The notes under the pieces were generated by a model. It saw only the letters and a program-made list of their open reading frames with translations, was not told the origin of the DNA and searched no databases. A DNA stretch of 64,000 nucleotides from contig NZ_CP068393.1 in the NCBI RefSeq assembly GCF_018128945.1, positions 186,001-250,000 of the forward strand, read 5' to 3'. Position 1 is the stretch's first letter. Each line of letters begins with the position of its first letter. This document shows, piece after piece, positions 7,893-15,104 of this stretch. The DNA comes from Aristaeella hokkaidonensis. GTDB lineage: Bacteria > Bacillota > Clostridia > Christensenellales > Aristaeellaceae. A program made the translations under genes and the position numbers.

Positions 7893-8330
7893 ATGAAGAT
7901 TTCAACAAAAGGCCGTTATGCGCTTCGGTTTCTGCTTGACCTTGCAGAGCATCAACAGGCAGGTTATATTTCGCTGAATGAGATTGCCAAGCGCCAGGAT
8001 ATCTCCAAGAAGTACCTGGAGCAGATTATTCCGATCTTTAACAAGACCGATGTTCTCAGGGCCAACCGAGGCTCTCAGGGCGGCTATATGCTGGCGAAGT
8101 CTCCCGATAAATATACTGTCGGAGATATCCTGCGCTGCACCGAAGGCTCCCTGGCTCCTGTGGACTGTGCGGAACAGGATCCCGTTGAATGCGAACGCAG
8201 TGCAGAGTGTGTGATGCTTCCGGTCTGGCAGGGCCTTTCCAGGGTGATTAATGAGTATCTGGACAGCATCACGCTGCAGGACATTCTGGATCAGCAGCGT
8301 GAACGGTATGCGAACGACTATGTTATCTGA
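7893..8330 (+). CDS. Rrf2-family regulator (CymR/IscR-like)
   Basis: This is a 145-residue Rrf2 winged-helix regulator. The N-terminus MKISTKGRYALRFLLDLAEH, the recognition region ISKKYLEQIIPIF and the GSQGGYMLAK wing are characteristic. Three cysteines (CAEQDPVECERSAEC, about residues 91-105) resemble the Fe-S ligand region of IscR-type members, whereas CymR proper senses cysteine through CysK. I chose ATG 7893-7895 because GAGGT lies seven bases upstream; the ATG at 7887 would be one base from it. It sits among cysteine genes, so a CymR-like role in sulfur control is likely. Whether it holds a cluster is open. Confidence 0.88.
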   Translation: MKISTKGRYALRFLLDLAEHQQAGYISLNEIAKRQDISKKYLEQIIPIFNKTDVLRANRGSQGGYMLAKSPDKYTVGDILRCTEGSLAPVDCAEQDPVECERSAECVMLPVWQGLSRVINEYLDSITLQDILDQQRERYANDYVI

Positions 8331-8352
8331 TCTGTAGATTGAAGAGAAAAAC

Positions 8353-8378
8353 GGCGCGTCTGAATTATCAGGCGCGCC
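8353..8378. terminator. Hairpin between convergent rrf2 and mccA
   Basis: An 11-bp stem GGCGCGTCTGA/TCAGGCGCGCC with loop ATTA lies between two converging genes and probably stops transcription from both sides. Confidence 0.7.
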
Positions 8379-8383
8379 TGATT

Positions 8384-9295
8384 TCATTCGTACAGGTTTT
8401 TGCTGAAATAACGGTCACCCCGGTCAGGCAGGATAACCACGATATTGCCGCGTGCACCTGAATCAATGAGCTTCTTTGCCGCGCTCAGCGCCGCACCGGA
8501 AGAGGATCCGCCGAAGATCCCTTCTTTTTTCGCCAGCTCCCGGGCTCCGGTAAAGGCATCGTTATCATCAACTTTGATGACCTTATCCACCAGTGACATG
8601 TCCATTGTATCGGCGACGAAGTCATTGCCGATCCCTTCGATGTTGTAATCGGCATGCTCACCGCCGCCCATGGTGGAACCTACCGGATCGGCCAGGACAC
8701 CTTTGATTGCGGGATTCTGCTCTTTCAGATACCGTACGACGCCGGAATATGTGCCGCCGCTGCCGGCACCGGCAACCAGGTAATCAATCTTTCCATCCAG
8801 GTCACGCCAGATTTCCGGGCCGGTTGTTTCATAATGCGCTTTCGGATTGGCCATGTTTTTGAACTGCCGCAGGGTTACGGCGCCGGGAATGGATGCACGC
8901 AGCTCCTCTGCTTTAGCTTCTGCACCGAGCATACCTTCTTCCCGGGGCGTGTTGATGATATCCGCTCCCAGCGCACGCATGAGCGTTTGTTTTTCCACGG
9001 AGAATTTTGTCGGTACTACAAAGATGACCCGGTATCCCCGGTTCAGTGCGGCAAAAGCGATTCCGAGACCGGTGTTGCCTGCGGTGCCTTCCACAATGGT
9101 TCCGCCAGGCTTCAGCAGGCCTTTTTGTTCCGCATCCTCGATCATGGACCTGCCGATCCGGTCCTTTACACTGCCGCCCGGATTATACAGCTCCAGCTTT
9201 GCAAACAGATTGACGCCTTCCGGCAGATTCAGGTGGGAAAGCTTTACGATCGGCGTATTTCCGATGAGATCCTGGGTTGACTCATAATAGCTCAT
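8384..9295 (-). CDS. mccA: Cystathionine beta-synthase / cysteine synthase family protein (MccA-like)
   Basis: This PLP enzyme of 303 residues is a CysK paralogue. It has the PLP lysine motif GGSVKDRIG, the substrate loop EGTAGNTGLG, and GAGSGGTYSG and GGSSSGAA for cofactor phosphate and serine contacts. The EGTAGNTG loop (rather than EPTSGNTG of the second paralogue) and placement directly after an mccB-like gene parallel Bacillus MccA (YrhA), which joins O-acetylserine and homocysteine into cystathionine. The ATG has GAGGA eight bases upstream. It is the last gene of the methyltransferase-luxS-mccB-mccA operon, so it should help move methionine sulfur to cysteine. A plain cysteine synthase role cannot be excluded. 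Confidence 0.82.
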   Translation of the reverse strand: MSYYESTQDLIGNTPIVKLSHLNLPEGVNLFAKLELYNPGGSVKDRIGRSMIEDAEQKGLLKPGGTIVEGTAGNTGLGIAFAALNRGYRVIFVVPTKFSVEKQTLMRALGADIINTPREEGMLGAEAKAEELRASIPGAVTLRQFKNMANPKAHYETTGPEIWRDLDGKIDYLVAGAGSGGTYSGVVRYLKEQNPAIKGVLADPVGSTMGGGEHADYNIEGIGNDFVADTMDMSLVDKVIKVDDNDAFTGARELAKKEGIFGGSSSGAALSAAKKLIDSGARGNIVVILPDRGDRYFSKNLYE

Positions 9296-9299
9296 TTTA

Positions 9300-10457
9300 T
9301 TATTCCTCGCTTTCCGCAATGGCCTGTTCAAGATCTGCGAGCAGATCCTCAATGTCTTCAATACCGATTGACAGGCGGATCAGTCCGTCTGTGATGCCGA
9401 CTTTATCCCGTACGTCCTTCGGAATGGAAGCGTGGGTCATGCTGGCGGGATGGCAGACAAGGCTTTCCACACCACCAAGGCTTTCAGCCAGAGCAATCAG
9501 CTTCAGGGCCTTGAAGAACCTGCGGATGTTGTGACGTTCGTCCAGTTCAAAGGAGATCATTGCACCGCCGTTTTTAGCCTGCCGTTTGTTGATCTCGTAA
9601 CCCTGCGCGTCGGGCAGTCCCGGGTAATATACTTTTTTGACTGCTTTGTGATTTTTCAGGAAGGCAGCTGCCTTTTCCGCATTCTCCACGTGGCGGTCCA
9701 GCCGGACGCCCAGCGTCTTGATGCCGCGGATGAGCAGGAAGGAATCGAAGGGCCCGAGTACACCACCTGTGGCATTCTGGATAAACGCCAGCCGCTCGGC
9801 AAGGACAGTATCATTTACCACCACCAGACCGGCTACGAGATCACTGTGTCCGCCGAGGTACTTTGTAGCGCTGTGAATCACAATATCCACACCCAGCTCA
9901 ATAGGACGCTGGAGATAGGGCGTCATGAAGGTGTTGTCCACGATAGACAGGATACCGTTATTTTTGGCGATCTTTGCAACGGCAGCCAGGTCGGTGATGG
10001 TCAGGAGCGGATTCGCCGGGCTTTCCACAAGAATCGCTTTTACATCCGGTGTGATGCTTCTTTCCAGCAGCGCCAGGTCTGAGGTATCGACAATCTCATA
10101 ACTGAGATCAAAGTTTTTAAATACTTTGTCCAGCACACGGAAGGTTCCGCCGTAAACGTTGGATGAAATAATGACTTTATCGCCGGTTTTGAACAGCGTC
10201 AGGACGGCGGTGATTGCCGCCATGCCGGAGCCGAAGGCGAAACCTGCTGTACCGCCTTCCAGTTCCGCGATCAGCGCTTCCAGCGCTGCACGGGTAGGAT
10301 TGCCTGTGCGGGAATATTCCCAGCCGGTGTTTTCACCCAGACCATGCTGTTCATAGGTGGACGTCTGATAAATAGGAGTGTTGACTGCACCCGTTACTTT
10401 GTCTCCATAAATACCGCCGTGGATCAGCGCGGTGCCTGTTTTTTTGTAATTAGCCAT
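9300..10457 (-). CDS. mccB: Cystathionine gamma-lyase / homocysteine gamma-lyase (MccB-like)
   Basis: This is a 385-residue PLP enzyme of the Cys/Met metabolism family. Visible are YSRTGNPT near residue 49, the FGSGMAAI cofactor loop and the PLP lysine in SATKYLGGHSD near 200. The strong AAGGAGG upstream of ATG 10455-10457 fixes the start. It lies 27 bases after luxS and 4 bases before mccA. In this position it would cleave cystathionine to cysteine, 2-oxobutyrate and ammonia. Family members MetB, MetC and MccB are hard to separate by sequence, and the neighbours are what favour MccB. Confidence 0.85.
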   Translation of the reverse strand: MANYKKTGTALIHGGIYGDKVTGAVNTPIYQTSTYEQHGLGENTGWEYSRTGNPTRAALEALIAELEGGTAGFAFGSGMAAITAVLTLFKTGDKVIISSNVYGGTFRVLDKVFKNFDLSYEIVDTSDLALLERSITPDVKAILVESPANPLLTITDLAAVAKIAKNNGILSIVDNTFMTPYLQRPIELGVDIVIHSATKYLGGHSDLVAGLVVVNDTVLAERLAFIQNATGGVLGPFDSFLLIRGIKTLGVRLDRHVENAEKAAAFLKNHKAVKKVYYPGLPDAQGYEINKRQAKNGGAMISFELDERHNIRRFFKALKLIALAESLGGVESLVCHPASMTHASIPKDVRDKVGITDGLIRLSIGIEDIEDLLADLEQAIAESEE

Positions 10458-10484
10458 AATCTGTTCCTCCTTGCATCGTATGAT

Positions 10485-10940
10485 TCAGTACGCGAGTTTT
10501 TCTGTATTCCAGTTTTCCAGGACCGTAAGCATATCTGACGCTGTCCGTCGGGCTCCGGCGAGATCGTGTTCCTGCCAGTTTCCGCATTCCTGGCGTTTGG
10601 CGCCGGGGATTTCACCCTCAAATGCTGAGATAAAGCTGAATGACTGCCTGACGAGATCGATGGCTTCTCCGCCGCTGACCGTATCCCGAAGCAACAGGTA
10701 AAAACCTGTGCGGCAGCCCATGGGACCGACATAAACCACGCTGTCCCGGTATATGCTGTTCCGCGCGTAAGTGGCAAACAAATGTTCAAAGGTGTGCAGT
10801 TCTGCATAACCGAGATAATCGCCGCCATTGGGTTTTTTCATCCGGATGTCGTAGGTGACCACGTCGCCGTCCACACGGGATATATACATTCCTTTTTCCA
10901 GCCGGTCATGATCGACCGAGAAACTGGCGATCCTGTCCAT
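10485..10940 (-). CDS. luxS: S-ribosylhomocysteine lyase (autoinducer-2 synthase)
   Basis: LuxS cleaves S-ribosylhomocysteine to homocysteine and DPD, the autoinducer-2 precursor. The 151-residue protein keeps the metal-binding HTFEH motif near residue 53, a third ligand cysteine in RQECGNWQEH near 123, and the family's GPMGCRTGFYLL block. AAGGAGAG precedes the ATG. It supplies homocysteine to the mccA/mccB pair downstream, while the methyltransferase upstream generates the S-adenosylhomocysteine that feeds this path. The nucleosidase (Pfs/MtnN) needed between them is not in the window. Confidence 0.95.
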   Translation of the reverse strand: MDRIASFSVDHDRLEKGMYISRVDGDVVTYDIRMKKPNGGDYLGYAELHTFEHLFATYARNSIYRDSVVYVGPMGCRTGFYLLLRDTVSGGEAIDLVRQSFSFISAFEGEIPGAKRQECGNWQEHDLAGARRTASDMLTVLENWNTEKLAY

Positions 10941-10988
10941 GATTGTCTCTCCTTTGTGTAATCGTTCTTTTTCACCGATGAGGGAGTG

Positions 10989-11924
10989 TCAGATATACAG
11001 ATAGTAGCTGTCGTTGAAGCGGTCTCCCTTTTTTGCCAGGATAAAGTGGATATTTTCGTAAGCCTGCTGGCCGTCGGTCCGGCCGTCGAAGAACCGCTTC
11101 TGGATCTTTTCTGGCGAGTTGTGCTCATCCAGCAGGAAACCGTGCCGCTCCAGTGCTTCCGAAACCTCCGACAGCGCGTATCCGTGCTGCATTTCCTCAC
11201 CGAGGGAACTGGTGATTTCCGACAGGCGGTGTACGCGTTCCGCCGTATCCGGCGTGAAGGTGGTGTCATCCGGAAAATCAAAAACCAGCTTGCTCCCAAA
11301 GGAAGAGATGGCACCGATGCGCTCCAGGGTTTCCTCAAAGACCGGCAATGTCAGATAATAGGTGACTCCTAATATCGCAAAGAAAGACGGTGCGGCCGGG
11401 TTGTATCCTGCTTTCTTCAGCTCCACTGCCATATCATCCTTTGCAAAATCCACGGCGACATAGTGTACATTGGCCGGGATATTCCACTCCAGCGCCCGGA
11501 TCTTTTCCAGCTTGTAACGCTGGGTATCGGGATGGTCGATTTCAAAGACCTGGATGTTGGGATTATCATTCCGGAACGCGAAGGTATCCATACCGGCTCC
11601 GCAGATTACGTACTGGCATTCTCCACGCTGCCAGGTGAACCGGGTCAGTTCCCGTTCCGCAAAGGCAGCCCGGGAGAGCGGAATAGGAGAAATGTACCGG
11701 TTCAGCTTGTCGCGGATTCTTTTTCCGCTGAAGTTATAAGCCAGGTCAAACAGGCTTTTGTCATATTCATGTTCGATCAGCTGTCCGATCTCATCGTATT
11801 CTTCCTTGCCCATAAGGTCGTAGGCAAGATAATCATCAAAGATTTTGTTCTTCTCGTGATTGGAATGGTAAGCGCGGGCAAAGGAACAAAGCTTTGCCGT
11901 TACGCTTTCCATGTCATCGATCAT
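10989..11924 (-). CDS. SAM-dependent methyltransferase, leucine carboxyl methyltransferase-like family
   Basis: This is a 311-residue class I methyltransferase resembling the LCMT/PPM1-like family. The SAM loop CGAGMDTFAFR (near residue 100) and acidic FEIDHPDTQRYK are visible. The ATG 11922-11924 follows AGAGGTGA; the frame is open much further upstream into the attenuator, but that part is non-coding leader. It is the first structural gene after the cysteine attenuator and precedes luxS. In Bacillus a different methyltransferase (YrrT) heads the equivalent methionine-to-cysteine operon. The acceptor substrate is unknown; its role may be to turn SAM into S-adenosylhomocysteine when methionine is plentiful. 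Confidence 0.8.
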   Translation of the reverse strand: MIDDMESVTAKLCSFARAYHSNHEKNKIFDDYLAYDLMGKEEYDEIGQLIEHEYDKSLFDLAYNFSGKRIRDKLNRYISPIPLSRAAFAERELTRFTWQRGECQYVICGAGMDTFAFRNDNPNIQVFEIDHPDTQRYKLEKIRALEWNIPANVHYVAVDFAKDDMAVELKKAGYNPAAPSFFAILGVTYYLTLPVFEETLERIGAISSFGSKLVFDFPDDTTFTPDTAERVHRLSEITSSLGEEMQHGYALSEVSEALERHGFLLDEHNSPEKIQKRFFDGRTDGQQAYENIHFILAKKGDRFNDSYYLYI

Positions 11925-11958
11925 AAAATCACCTCTTCTTTCAGTCTGAGCATAAAGA

Positions 11959-12166
11959 AATCCCGCCGTGTTCTGCCTCCGCCGGAGAGCGGATCGGGAA
12001 CAGGCGGGATTCGGATGTTCAAAGCCGGTGTCTATCTGCCGCCTGTGCCTTCGTGACAACACAGACAGCAACGCATGCCCGCGGAGGCAGCAGAACTGAC
12101 GGGACGGTGAATAACCGTTCCGGAAAGAGAATTCAGCCTGTTCAGGGGGCGTGCAGTAAACTTCAT
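11959..12166 (-). promoter_or_regulatory. Cysteine-responsive transcription attenuator (leader peptide plus alternative hairpins)
   Basis: Four segments in order on the minus strand can form exclusive helices. Segment 1 (12086-12094) pairs with segment 2 (12035-12043) over 9 bp including one GU. Segment 2 (12039-12046) pairs with segment 3 (12000-12007) over 8 bp. Segment 3 (11998-12011) pairs with segment 4 (11959-11973) as a long GC-rich terminator followed by TTTCTTT. Four Cys codons lie between 1 and 2. A ribosome stalled there would leave 2 free to pair with 3 (antitermination). A ribosome reaching the TAG would cover 2 and let 3:4 terminate. Confidence 0.8.
12032..12166 (-). CDS. Cysteine leader peptide (44 aa, CysCysLeuCysCys)
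   Basis: This is a short attenuator leader peptide, not an enzyme. It starts at ATG 12164-12166 with AGAGGAA upstream, beginning 20 bases after the cysK stop, and ends MRCCLCCHEGTGGR at TAG 12032-12034. The Cys codons TGC TGT CTG TGT TGT lie at 12056-12070. Its last codons overlap segment 2 of the attenuator, so the position of the ribosome decides which RNA helix forms. Its sequence is otherwise unremarkable (Arg, Ser and Leu rich), as expected for a leader under selection at the RNA level. Confidence 0.8.
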   Translation of the reverse strand: MKFTARPLNRLNSLSGTVIHRPVSSAASAGMRCCLCCHEGTGGR

Positions 12167-12185
12167 GATTTCATTCCTCTTCTGA

Positions 12186-13115
12186 TTAATCGGAGAACAT
12201 GGGGGTGGACAGATAACGTTCACCGGTATCCGGGAGCAGGGCGACGATGATTTTGCCTTTGTTCTCGGGTCGTTTTGCCAACTCAGTTGCAGCCCAGACT
12301 GCGGCGCCGGAAGAAATACCAACCAGGAGGCCTTCTTTCCGTGCCAGGGTTCTGCCGGTATCAAACGCGTCCTCATTATCGACCGCGATGATTTCGTCAT
12401 AGATTCCGGTATCCAGGGTATCCGGTACAAAGCCTGCACCGATGCCCTGAATCTTGTGCGGTCCGGATGTTCCCTGGGAAAGCACCGGAGAACCGGCCGG
12501 TTCAACAGCGACGACTTTCACATTGGGGTTCTGTTCCTTCAGGTACTGTCCGACGCCGGAAACCGTACCGCCCGTACCTACGCCTGCAACGAAGATATCT
12601 ACCTTACCGTCTGTATCTTCCCAGATTTCCGGACCGGTAGTGGCACGGTGGGCTTTCGGGTTGGCGATGTTGGTAAACTGGCTGGGAATGAAGCTGTGGG
12701 GTGTTTCGGCGGCGAGCTCATGAGCCTTTTCAATTGCGCCTTTCATGCCTTTCGCACCTTCGGTCAGTACGAGCTCGGCACCATACGCCTTCAGCAGGTT
12801 GCGGCGTTCAATACTCATGGTTTCAGGCATGGTCAGGATAATCCGGTAGCCACGGGCAGCCGCAACAGCCGCCAGGCCGATGCCGGTGTTGCCACTGGTG
12901 GGCTCAATGATCACGGAGTCGGGCTTCAGAATGCCCTTGTCTTCCGCGTCGTCGATCATTGCCTTCGCAATCCGGTCTTTCACGCTTCCGGCGGGATTGA
13001 AATATTCCAGCTTGCCGTAGATTGTCGCTCCAAGTGAGTTCAGCCGGTTATAGTTTGTGAGCTTTAAAAGCGGGGTTCCCCCGATCAGGTCAGTGATTCT
13101 GTCATAAGTCTTCAT
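12186..13115 (-). CDS. cysK: Cysteine synthase A (O-acetylserine sulfhydrylase)
   Basis: CysK makes cysteine from O-acetylserine and sulfide. The 309-residue protein has the PLP lysine motif [11 protein letters not shown] near residue 42, the [10 protein letters not shown] substrate loop near 69, [11 protein letters not shown] binding the cofactor phosphate, and GISSGAA near the C-terminus. GAGGAG lies 11 bases before the ATG, a slightly long spacing. It has its own strong promoter (13258-13286) and heads a transcript continuing through the leader peptide into the methyltransferase-luxS-mccBA genes. The attenuator would therefore let cysK be made while the reverse-transsulfuration genes are switched off. 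Confidence 0.95.
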   Translation of the reverse strand: MKTYDRITDLIGGTPLLKLTNYNRLNSLGATIYGKLEYFNPAGSVKDRIAKAMIDDAEDKGILKPDSVIIEPTSGNTGIGLAAVAAARGYRIILTMPETMSIERRNLLKAYGAELVLTEGAKGMKGAIEKAHELAAETPHSFIPSQFTNIANPKAHRATTGPEIWEDTDGKVDIFVAGVGTGGTVSGVGQYLKEQNPNVKVVAVEPAGSPVLSQGTSGPHKIQGIGAGFVPDTLDTGIYDEIIAVDNEDAFDTGRTLARKEGLLVGISSGAAVWAATELAKRPENKGKIIVALLPDTGERYLSTPMFSD

Positions 13116-13228
13116 GATCTGTCATACTCCTCTCGGTCTGTATATTGTCAGTGCTTCATACGATCTGCTTAGCAGGTCAACATCGTTTGCTGAGGAGGGG
13201 GAACCGCATAATACTTCATCTCCAAATT

Positions 13229-13253
13229 ACAGATAACCTATCTGTTTTATAGG
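13229..13253 (-). promoter_or_regulatory. Putative operator just downstream of the cysK promoter
   Basis: Two overlapping palindromes sit near the expected transcription start: CCTAT-N7-ATAGG (13237-13253) and ACAGATA-GGT-TATCTGT (13229-13245). The position fits repression. The first resembles sites at the rrf2 promoter and upstream of the promoter at 6793. Confidence 0.55.
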
Positions 13254-13257
13254 AAAT

Positions 13258-13286
13258 GTTATAGCACGCTTTTATTTCCCTGTCAA
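13258..13286 (-). promoter_or_regulatory. cysK promoter
   Basis: TTGACA, a 17-base spacer and TATAAC form a near-consensus vegetative promoter 140 bases upstream of cysK. The remaining intergenic space (13287-13352) shows nothing else clear. Confidence 0.8.
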
Positions 13287-13352
13287 CACCGGAAATCAGA
13301 TTCTTTTATCATGTACAAGGAAAATGCAGAAGATGACCTGAAGAAAGAAAAA

Positions 13353-13374
13353 ACAGGACGCCGAAGCGTCCTGT
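13353..13374 (-). terminator. Terminator after the AraC-family gene
   Basis: A 9-bp stem ACAGGACGC/GCGTCCTGT with a 4-base loop is followed on the minus strand by TTTTTTCTTTC. Confidence 0.85.
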
Positions 13375-13390
13375 ACAAGGACAAACAATA

Positions 13391-14281
13391 TTACTTCTTT
13401 TTTACCGGGATCCACAGCTCGCAGAAGATGCCGGGTCTGCCTTTTTCAAAATAGATTTCATAATCTGTTTCTTCGGAGGCTTCATAGCCCATCTGGGGCA
13501 GGAATTCCTTGTAGAATTTGGACCAGGTCTCGGTGATGCAGTCTCCGTCTTCACCGACACAGTCAAAGACCACATAGGTTCCCGGTTTCACATCCCAGAC
13601 GCTGTAGCCGGCCTTTTCCATTTCCGCAAGGTCAAACGCGGCAGTGTCCCCGTCGAGCAGGACGCCGATTCCGTATTCAAAGGTGTCCTTGCCTTCCTTT
13701 GTCGGGGAGCAAAGGCCGTACAGGTCCCGTTTGCCATCCGGACGCAGGCCGCACATCGGGCCGATCAGGTTCTTCTGATTGCATTCTTCCCAGAAATCAG
13801 CAACATCGTGGTTGTCGTCATCATTGATGATCTCAATCGGGAAGCTCCGAACCATGGCAATAAACTTCTGCTGCTCTGTCTGTACGATTCTGTAGTCCAT
13901 ACTTTTACCGCCTTCCACTGTCAATTTGATTGTGAGAGGGTTGAAAAGTACGAGCTTCGCGGATTTCTGCCTGGCAAAACTGGGCGCGATTCCATGAAAC
14001 CTCGCAAAAGCTTTGGTGAAGCTTTCCGGTGTTTCATATCCGTATTTCAGCGCAATGTCTGTAATGGAAGCATCGGTTTCCACGATTTCCCGTCCGGCGA
14101 GAGACAGCCTGCGGTTACGGATATAGGCGTTGGCAGTGATTCCCGTCAGGAAGCTGAAAGCCCTATGAAACTCATAACACGAAGTGTGCACATGCTTCGC
14201 TACGTCTTCATAGTTGATTTCTTCCAGCAGATGCTCTTCCATGTAGGTGATTGCCCGCTGCATTGCCGCGATCCACTCCAT
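13391..14281 (-). CDS. AraC-family regulator with GyrI-like effector domain
   Basis: This is a 296-residue regulator. The N-terminal AraC DNA-binding domain (about 1-105) contains two helix-turn-helix units, including DASITDIALKYGYETPESFTKAF. The C-terminal half (about 125-295) resembles the GyrI/BmrR-like small-molecule or effector-binding domain, ending in FCELWIPVKKK as usual for that family. It forms its own unit, with a strong terminator downstream. The architecture is that of Rob/SoxS-like multidrug or toxin-response regulators. The ligand and targets are not visible. Confidence 0.88.
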   Translation of the reverse strand: MEWIAAMQRAITYMEEHLLEEINYEDVAKHVHTSCYEFHRAFSFLTGITANAYIRNRRLSLAGREIVETDASITDIALKYGYETPESFTKAFARFHGIAPSFARQKSAKLVLFNPLTIKLTVEGGKSMDYRIVQTEQQKFIAMVRSFPIEIINDDDNHDVADFWEECNQKNLIGPMCGLRPDGKRDLYGLCSPTKEGKDTFEYGIGVLLDGDTAAFDLAEMEKAGYSVWDVKPGTYVVFDCVGEDGDCITETWSKFYKEFLPQMGYEASEETDYEIYFEKGRPGIFCELWIPVKKK

Positions 14282-14376
14282 ACGTTTCCCTCCTGTCGAG
14301 ACATACTATACAGACAATCCGATAAGCTGACATTTCCCGGTTTGCGAAGATTTGTCAGGTCGTTTTCTGCAGAGAT

Positions 14377-14889
14377 TCAGGCCCTTTTCCAGATGCTCCG
14401 GAACACTTCCCGCTGTTCTCCCTGGTAATCGCTGACACCCTCAAACACCGGTTCGAATCCGCACTTTTTCAGGACGTGCTTTGAGGCAATATTGTCGCTG
14501 AGGCAGATCCCCTGCACTTGATCTATTCCCATGGATCCGGTGATGACAGGCAGGAAGGCGTTGACAGCTTCCGTGGCATAGCCGTTTCCGGTATACTGCT
14601 TCGCAATATGATAGCCGATTTCCCAGATTCCGTTTCCGATGGGAGCCATCTGAACATATCCGATGTTCTCGCCGCCGGCTTTTGTCAGGACAGGGTATAC
14701 CAGGGGGCCGTCAGGCCGGCTATACTGGCCCATAAGAAACTCAATGGTTTCCCGGGCTTCGTCTACTGTTTCAAACACTTCGTCCGGAACGAATCTCCGG
14801 TTATCTTCATCAAGGGAGTTTTCATGGACAGCCTGTGCCATATCCGGGGTAAACTCGGTGATAATCAGTCTTTCTGTTTCAATTCGCAT
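14377..14889 (-). CDS. GNAT-family N-acetyltransferase (RimJ/RimL-like)
   Basis: This is a GNAT acetyltransferase of about 170 residues. It opens with the RimJ-type METERLIITEF-like pattern (RIETERLIITEFTP) and carries the acetyl-CoA loop IAKQYTGNGYATEAV near residue 115, followed by SDNIASKHVLKKCGFEP. The second of two closely spaced ATGs (14887-14889) is better spaced from the weak AAGGCGG, though the one at 14893-14895 is possible. It may follow an unrelated unit. The substrate is not predictable. Confidence 0.82.
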   Translation of the reverse strand: MRIETERLIITEFTPDMAQAVHENSLDEDNRRFVPDEVFETVDEARETIEFLMGQYSRPDGPLVYPVLTKAGGENIGYVQMAPIGNGIWEIGYHIAKQYTGNGYATEAVNAFLPVITGSMGIDQVQGICLSDNIASKHVLKKCGFEPVFEGVSDYQGEQREVFRSIWKRA

Positions 14890-15006
14890 AATCATGCCGC
14901 CTTGTCCATATAATTATCCATTCTCTATGATTTTAACACAGATCACTGAATCCTGAAAGAAAGGGCGGGGTTGCTGCATGAAAGGAGATGGCAAAAAATG
15001 TAAATC

Positions 15007-15018
15007 ATTCAGCTGAAT
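15007..15018. promoter_or_regulatory. Palindrome upstream of the ABC importer promoter
   Basis: A perfect 12-base palindrome ATTCAGCTGAAT with partly symmetric flanks lies just ahead of the -35 box at 15035. It could be an activator or metal-regulator site; no family match is certain. Confidence 0.35.
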
Positions 15019-15034
15019 GTGATTAGATTGTCCA

Positions 15035-15063
15035 TTGACAAAAAGAAGCCATATTTGCATAAT
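15035..15063 (+). promoter_or_regulatory. Promoter of the two-ATPase ABC importer operon
   Basis: TTGACA, a 17-base spacer and CATAAT lie 41 bases before the binding-protein gene. The rest of the 14.9-15.1 kb gap contains only the palindrome noted at 15007. Confidence 0.8.
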
Positions 15064-15104
15064 ATGGTTATAAAATTGCCAAAATTGAAAGGGAGGACTC
15101 TCAC

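Noticed and set aside
12032-12505. A 157-codon minus-strand frame running through the cysK end into the leader
   Set aside because: Its first part is out of frame within the well-conserved cysK gene. Only the last 44 codons, with their own ribosome binding site, are kept as the leader peptide.
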